In this document: one piece after another, positions 58,986 through 64,000 of the stretch | Layout: each line of letters opens with the position of its first letter | Position numbering within the stretch: the first letter of the stretch is position 1 | Source: Dastarcus helophoroides | Lineage: Eukaryota > Arthropoda > Insecta > Coleoptera > Bothrideridae | NCBI GenBank assembly: GCA_028583605.1 | Contig: CM053331.1 | Span: 39,780,283-39,844,282, forward strand | Length of the DNA stretch: 64,000 nucleotides | Reading direction: 5' to 3' | Notes under the pieces: model-generated | The model's database searches: none | Told to the model about the DNA's origin: nothing | The model's input: only the letters and a program-made list of their open reading frames with translations | Made by a program: the position numbers and the translations under genes

Positions 58986-60054
58986 CTCGACCGCTTTTGC
59001 GCCTAATTACATTATGTTATTACGTTGCGTAAATACACTACATAACTACGTTGCGAAATTCTTCAGCAATGAAATTTTCAAATATAATTTAAACTTGGCA
59101 TGATTGTTAAGAAAAAATTGCGACATCGATGTGATGGCTACAATTTCGCGACAGGGTTATTTTTGCAGGAAATATTCTGGTCCCCTCGAGCAGTTATGGA
59201 AAATCATGATGATTTATCGTCGGCAGTTTCTACAGCTCAGTCAACCGTGAACTGTTATAGCCAAAATTTCTTAGTTTCTAGGAACTGAGCGTAATAACTT
59301 GAGATGTTTCAATGGTCCAGCATCGGTGGATAATAAAATCTACCCTACTTGAGGAAGCCAAACGATAAATTCATTCAGACTAACAAAATTCACGAGGTTT
59401 TTATTTAAATTTCCAACATTTCCAAACTAGTTTAAACGTAATCCCTTGTAGGAAAAATGTACCTGATCATAACTAATTTGCTTAACAATTAGAGAAAAGT
59501 CAAAGTAAACAGCGAATAATTACTAGGGGGCGTATAAAAGGCAAATTAATTAGTAAACTCCATTCTCTCTTTCAACGACCTTAACAATGCCCGTTTAATT
59601 TTCAACTTGTCCATAAAGCTCTTGAGCACTTAAAAGTGTACGTGTGTTCTATTGTTCACTTGTAAATTAATCGTTCTTTTTATTAATTAGCGGTAATTAA
59701 AGCGTAGTCGACGAATAAAATGAAAGGGTAGTTCTTTTATTTCCGACAAAACAGCCGCTGAAGATGAACGAATATAAATAGAAGTGGGCGGAAGGGGCAA
59801 CGCTGATAAATGGCATTCCTTGCCACTACGTCACTTTTGAGGCACGCCAACGGGGACACTGGAAGTGTGAATGACTGATTTACTTTTGGGGCACTCGAAA
59901 CCACCGAAGTTTATCGAAGTTGTCGCACGAAGATGCGCCACCAAATGAGGAGGTTAATTTAAGGAACTAAAAATAAAAAACCCATTCCATGGGAAGAAGA
60001 ACGTTCCTGCTTAGATCGTGTTTATGTCGATTGTTAAGAATATTATCTAATTTT
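58986..60054. other. Low-copy sequence, no gene supported
   Basis: The array ends near 58985. A 62-codon plus-strand frame (59100-59288) has no recognised motif. A GC-richer patch lies at 59780-59960. Confidence 0.45.
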
Positions 60055-60136
60055 CAAGTTTGAACTCTGACAGTCATGATTGAGTGACTGTCAGAGTTGA
60101 CAGTCACGATTAAGTGACCGTCAGAGTTCAAATTTG
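60055..60136. repeat. Nested palindrome around GACAGTCA repeats
   Basis: AACTCTGACAGTCATGATTG is followed by its inverted copy (GTGACTGTCAGAGTT), then by a further GACAGTCACGATTAAGTGAC, and closes with GTCAGAGTTCAAATTT. The whole 82 bp can fold either as one long arm pair or as two hairpins. Confidence 0.85.
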
Positions 60137-61298
60137 CTTTTTTTTTTTAAATTGCATCTTGAGTTCGAAATTTTATGAATTTGTAGTTTTCTTCCAATTT
60201 GGTTGTTCCAAAAAAACTAGTTTGTTAAAACTTCAATTTGGAACTAACACTTGATTTTGGAAAAAATATCCAGTTCAAAAATTACGAGAGGAAAATTTCA
60301 TGATTAAAGTTTAAAACAAATGTTAAGAACATTTCTCGAAACTTGAATAAATTTCTCAATAAAAAAAGTTAAATTGTCTAAAAGACGACAACATTTTGTT
60401 TCTAAATTAAAATTCTGAAAGAGAATCGTATGTAAAATGATTAAAATGTATAGTAATGTAAATTAGGTAGCTATGGGGACTGCCGACAAAAGTGAAAACT
60501 TAAAACTAGTGTTTTTTCAAATTTTAAATAAGTAGCATTAAAAAATTAAAATGTTAACATTAGAGCCTATGCGAAAGCGGGATGATAACGCAAAATTATA
60601 AGTTTTCTCCCTATCAAAAATCCCGAAAAAGTTTTCACTTCAAAAAAACCTATTTCGACTTTTAATGTGTTTAAAAAATCTATCGAGAAAAAAATTGAAA
60701 TTAAATTACTTCGGTCGACAGCTAGATAGTTTCATCTAGGACTCGTCGACTGTAAACTGCTGAAAAATACGACATCCCACATCCTATCAGGCCGGACTTT
60801 GTTTGGCTCAAGGAGCAAACATAAACCGAAATATGAAAGTGCAGATTTTGGTCCGTGAACGTTGGGGAAGTGTTTCCCCCGGGAAATTGTTGTCTGCGGT
60901 TGATCCCACTGCCGGATTTAATGTGTCACCTTGTTTGATGGCTATACTAAGTTCGAAGTTCAATGCGACACCCCCCGTAACGACATTACATCCCCGTCTG
61001 TCTCAAAAGAAATCCTAATGCACCCGAACGGAGATATCCACAAAACGATTCGCTTTGATATACTAAGAGCCCATCTAATGCGATGCATCGCGTAAAGAGG
61101 ATGATGGGTTTGTATCAAGTAGACTGTTTTTTACAAGAAGGGGGAGTGAACCCCCCCTAGAATGAAGGAAAGCGGGACTGAAGTAAATACGTGGAGAGAG
61201 CCAGACTTCATAACGATTTTAAATAGAGGGAAAATGTATTGTGTCACTCTAATGCTCTAATATTAACAGCAGCTATGAGTAAGACGTGTAATAGAATT
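60137..61298. other. Low-copy sequence
   Basis: AT-rich to about 60700, then GC-richer (60780-61130). A 71-codon plus-strand frame (60803-61018) is non-repetitive but unrecognised. No splice or promoter evidence was found. Confidence 0.4.
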
Positions 61299-61385
61299 AA
61301 AAAACAAGTGGTCGGCACCGGGGTTTGAACACGCGACCGATTTCCATTATATCAGTGCGTAACATTTCATAATAATAACTGAGAC
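61299..61385 (-). pseudogene. tRNA-like / Pol III B-box sequence
   Basis: On the minus strand GTTCAAACCC (61321-61330) is a perfect match to the Pol III B box consensus. It is followed by a tRNA-like 3' end (GGTGCCGACCAC) and a T6 terminator run (61304-61299). The T stem is poorly paired and I could not build the acceptor or D arms, so this is at best a tRNA relic or SINE fragment. Confidence 0.3.
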
Positions 61386-62160
61386 AGAGTGTCCAGAATA
61401 CCAACATCAAAATCAATATATAATTTATTAATCGACAGTTTCGAATTAACTTTTACGCATACTCGTCGCATACAGGGTGTCTGCTTGGAACCTTAACACA
61501 TACAGACGTTTAACAAGCAAAGTGTTTTATTGGGGTGGTCGCGAGTGTTTACTCTCTTCGGTGGCACAGTGGCAATCAGGTGTGGGAACTAGAAGCTGCT
61601 CGTGACACCTCAACAATAAACGAGACACATTTGAGAGCTCGGGCTCCCGTAACGCACACCTAAAACACTAATTGGATCGGCGGCCTATTCTGACGGAAGA
61701 GTTATTGACTCGCGTGCCTTTCCACAAACAGAACTGCGCCTCGACAACTTAAGAAAACAATTAAACTAAATAGATCCTGGGAATGACCGTCACAAAATTC
61801 GTTCGATTTTATGTTAAGAAAATCTTTCGCTTTCAAATAACCGAACCAAATTATGCAAACTGATTCATTAAGAATAGGAAATTCGAAACTGAAAATACTA
61901 GACGCAAGAATGCAGCCCTCTAATCATGTATAGGTAACCGAACTACCAATTGAACCACAAACTCTTAGCAAAGCGGGTGCTCTATAGGAAAGCGCCAGAA
62001 GACTAGATTGTAATGCACGCACAAGATTTAAACATGTATCAGTTTCAAAGTTTGGAAACCAAAGACCGGTTTCGATTTTATTAGGTCTCATCAGTTTGTT
62101 ATATCCAGCTCGCATGCTAACAAATGACCTGACAAGTAAATACTGGAAATATTAGAGTTT
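61386..62160. other. Low-copy sequence
   Basis: No gene or repeat is supported. A 63-codon minus-strand frame (61924-62115) is unrecognised. Confidence 0.4.
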
Positions 62161-62520
62161 GACGGAATGGACTGGTCCTTGGTTATCTTCATGGAGATAT
62201 TAGAGGTAAAAACATGACAACTGGGCCTAATCCTAACTAATACATAAATGCGAAAGTCTGTCCGTCTATTTGTCCGCTTTCCACGACTCAATTCCTGAAG
62301 AAATTTTGAACAGACATTACCAATGTATGTCAAAATCGCTTCAGGAAACATACCTTGAAAGATGCAAACTTGTAAAATCGAAATACAAATCTTATCCCCT
62401 GAAACCAAGAAAGGTTAAAAAAAACAACAAATTTCTTTTTTAACAACAAATGTTACTTTTTAAACAACCTTTGCTATGATTTTAATCTTTTTTGGTTTCA
62501 GGGGACAAGATTTTTGCTTA
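62161..62520. mobile_element. Foldback-family element interrupted by an insertion
   Basis: GGACTGGTCCTTGGTTATCT (62169) and the matching continuation (AAATCGAAATACAAATCTTA from about 62375) are separated by about 175 bp of other sequence containing GCGAAAGTCTGTCCGTCTAT, a motif shared with other elements here. The right part has CCTGAAACCAAGAAAGGTTA and its inverted partner (TTTTGGTTTCAGGGGACAAG). No coding capacity is seen. Confidence 0.65.
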
Positions 62521-63714
62521 TAAACTGCTTCAGTCATGTATGTTTCTTTTCCATATACGTATTTTTTCCCATTTTTATCACAACTTCATGACGTTTGATA
62601 TTTATATTTGCTTATATTGGAAATTCTCAAAAAACGTTGATATTTTGTCGATATTTTAAAAAAACGCTATATTGGCAAAAATTGCACAATTCTCAAAAAA
62701 ATCACTATTTTAAGGAATTCGAACATTCTGCAACACAAAGCGAATTTTGCACACAATGTGTGTTGCAACATTTCCTTCAAATCGTCAAAATTTGCATTCA
62801 GATGTATTTGATGTTGGTCGATTTTGGACCACAAGGGATGCTAGTTATGAGAAGAAATAATTTCAGTTGGGGCACTCGTTGTGCCAAAAAAAACCTGCTA
62901 CAGTCGTTCCCTCTGCAAGGTAATTAACAAGAAAACGATGAACGATTCCCGTGTTAACATTAACCATTCGTTTCGCAATGGATTCACATTAAGTTACAGC
63001 ACTTTCCATTGTCATTCACGAACGCCCACAGGAAGATTACATCTACATTTACGCTTCAGATTAATGTTTTATAATTAATGAATCGTTAATAATACGTACC
63101 TAGATGATATTTTAAGATATACAAAGACATAGATGTATTCCCACTAATGTACTGGAGCACAAAATAGAATTAGTGCGTGGGCAAAGGAAATTATAGATGC
63201 ATAATTAAACCCAGCAGTGGTGCTCCTCTTACAAAAGCTCTTTTGATAGCTTTCAATGTCGAAAAAAATCAGTTAAATCTCCGGCTCTGTTTCGCTTTTA
63301 AATTTTCAATTGAAACACAATGACATACCATTTGATATTGTTTAAAATATGCCCCACGAGCGATGGAATCCGAGATAAAAATCCCCAAACTGGGGCACCG
63401 ACCAAAAAGTCGACTAAACGCTGACTATTTCAATCAAGTTTGGGAATTCTTTGCTTCAAATTTTATAATGCCCGTGGTCTTATCATTTTTTAAAACAGCA
63501 GGTCCCTTTGGGTTCAGGTTTAAGTAATTTTGGGAATCTTAATTAAAAAAGGCGATATTTTGAAAAAAACTCGATGGTAAAATTTTTTTGGTCGTTGCTG
63601 AGAAATCATCACAAAACAAAGCTTTTTCAATCCTAGGTCGAGAAAGGTTCCAGTTCTGGATAACAAGAAACAGTGATGGTCAAAGAAGCACCATTTCATA
63701 GAAAATTAAGTTAT
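62521..63714. other. Low-copy sequence, no gene supported
   Basis: Plus-strand frames at 62595-62927 (110 codons) and 62881-63078 overlap and contain no recognised domain. Many AT-rich stretches occur. Confidence 0.4.
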
Positions 63715-64000
63715 TGTAACGAAATGTAAATTGTGGAATTTAGTACGTAAGAAAATTTTCTAGAAAGATCTGATAAGGAAAAGCGGCCGCGATGTGCCGA
63801 AAACTTCTAGAACCCGGAAACGAACACTATATAAGGCGAACGCCTTTCCCTCGAGAATCAATTAGTTAGAGTCAGTCAGTGTAATGAGTGAGTTAGTAGT
63901 TAGTAAATCAGTGAGTTCATTATACAGTTGTAGTGTTCCGAGTTTAGTTTGGTAATAAATTGGGTATTATTCACTTCACGTGTTAATAATCGATTCGAAC
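63715..64000 (+). mobile_element. Solo LTR (or left LTR), copy 2, cut by window end
   Basis: This is the same LTR as 16922-17240: TGTAACGAAATGTAAATTG start, TTCTAGAA motifs, ACTATATAAGGCGAACG, CAGT-rich initiator zone and AATAAA. It lacks about 38 bp present in copy 1. The element may continue past the window, so a full-length element on the right cannot be excluded. Confidence 0.75.

Noticed and set aside
61299..61385. Functional tRNA gene
   Set aside because: The B box and T-run are good, but the T stem has only three of five pairs and no acceptor or D arm can be formed. It is listed only as a relic.
16922..64000. The two LTR copies as ends of one giant 47-kb retroelement
   Set aside because: The LTRs differ by substitutions and a deletion of about 38 bp, and nothing resembling gag, protease, reverse transcriptase or integrase lies between them. 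They are better seen as separate insertions of one family.

Overview
The window looks like gene-poor, repeat-dominated arthropod (probably insect) DNA. The evidence is low GC, no bacterial-type long ORFs or operons, solo LTRs with a TATA box, hAT-type and piggyBac-type non-autonomous transposons with clean target duplications, and a short patch of the arthropod telomere repeat (CCTAA/TTAGG). I cannot name the species. No full-length protein gene can be supported. The longest open frames (up to 237 codons) lie inside tandem arrays whose unit length is a multiple of three, so they are probably by-products of the repeats. Three short stretches look more like ordinary exons (16.36-16.57 kb, 47.94-48.35 kb and 50.17-50.46 kb, all minus strand), but I recognise none of the products.

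Layout. 0.57-4.25 kb: a satellite of about 155 bp with a higher-order period near 600-670 bp. 5.1-5.7 kb: two hairpins. 7.3-14.8 kb: a 21-bp minisatellite with several higher-order arrangements. 15.87-16.24 kb: a foldback element whose family recurs at 36.67, 40.35 and 62.2 kb and carries a hammerhead-like motif. 16.92-17.24 kb and 63.7 kb to the window end: two copies of one LTR. 20.3-28.3 kb: AT-rich minisatellites with A-tracts every 10 bp, organised around interleaved inverted repeats and a 3.9-kb hAT-like element with a perfect 8-bp target duplication. 28.6-47.1 kb: a long GAAG/CTTC-rich tandem zone. One block of it is bracketed by 260-bp direct repeats, and its middle is an almost perfect 1.57-kb-arm palindrome (36.2-40.9 kb) containing a duplicated 340-bp hAT MITE. 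48.35-48.72 kb: four 92-bp repeats. 49.13-49.56 kb: a TTTC microsatellite. 50.5-59.0 kb: about 15 copies of a 427-bp unit, interrupted by a piggyBac-like MITE and by two GAAG-type blocks. The rest is low-copy AT-rich DNA.

The most unusual item is the 427-bp array. Read on the minus strand, most units carry a 45-bp-arm hairpin, a TATAAAAG box, a short ATG-containing segment ending at a splice-donor-like site, and an AG acceptor-like site at the unit junction. The last unit is followed by a 66-nt intron-like interval and an open sequence. This could be a tandem bank of promoter/first-exon cassettes, a source of hairpin RNA, or simply a satellite that captured a promoter. The sequence alone cannot decide. 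As a whole the region resembles heterochromatin, where palindromes, template-switch scars, transposon insertions and array co-amplification have accumulated.
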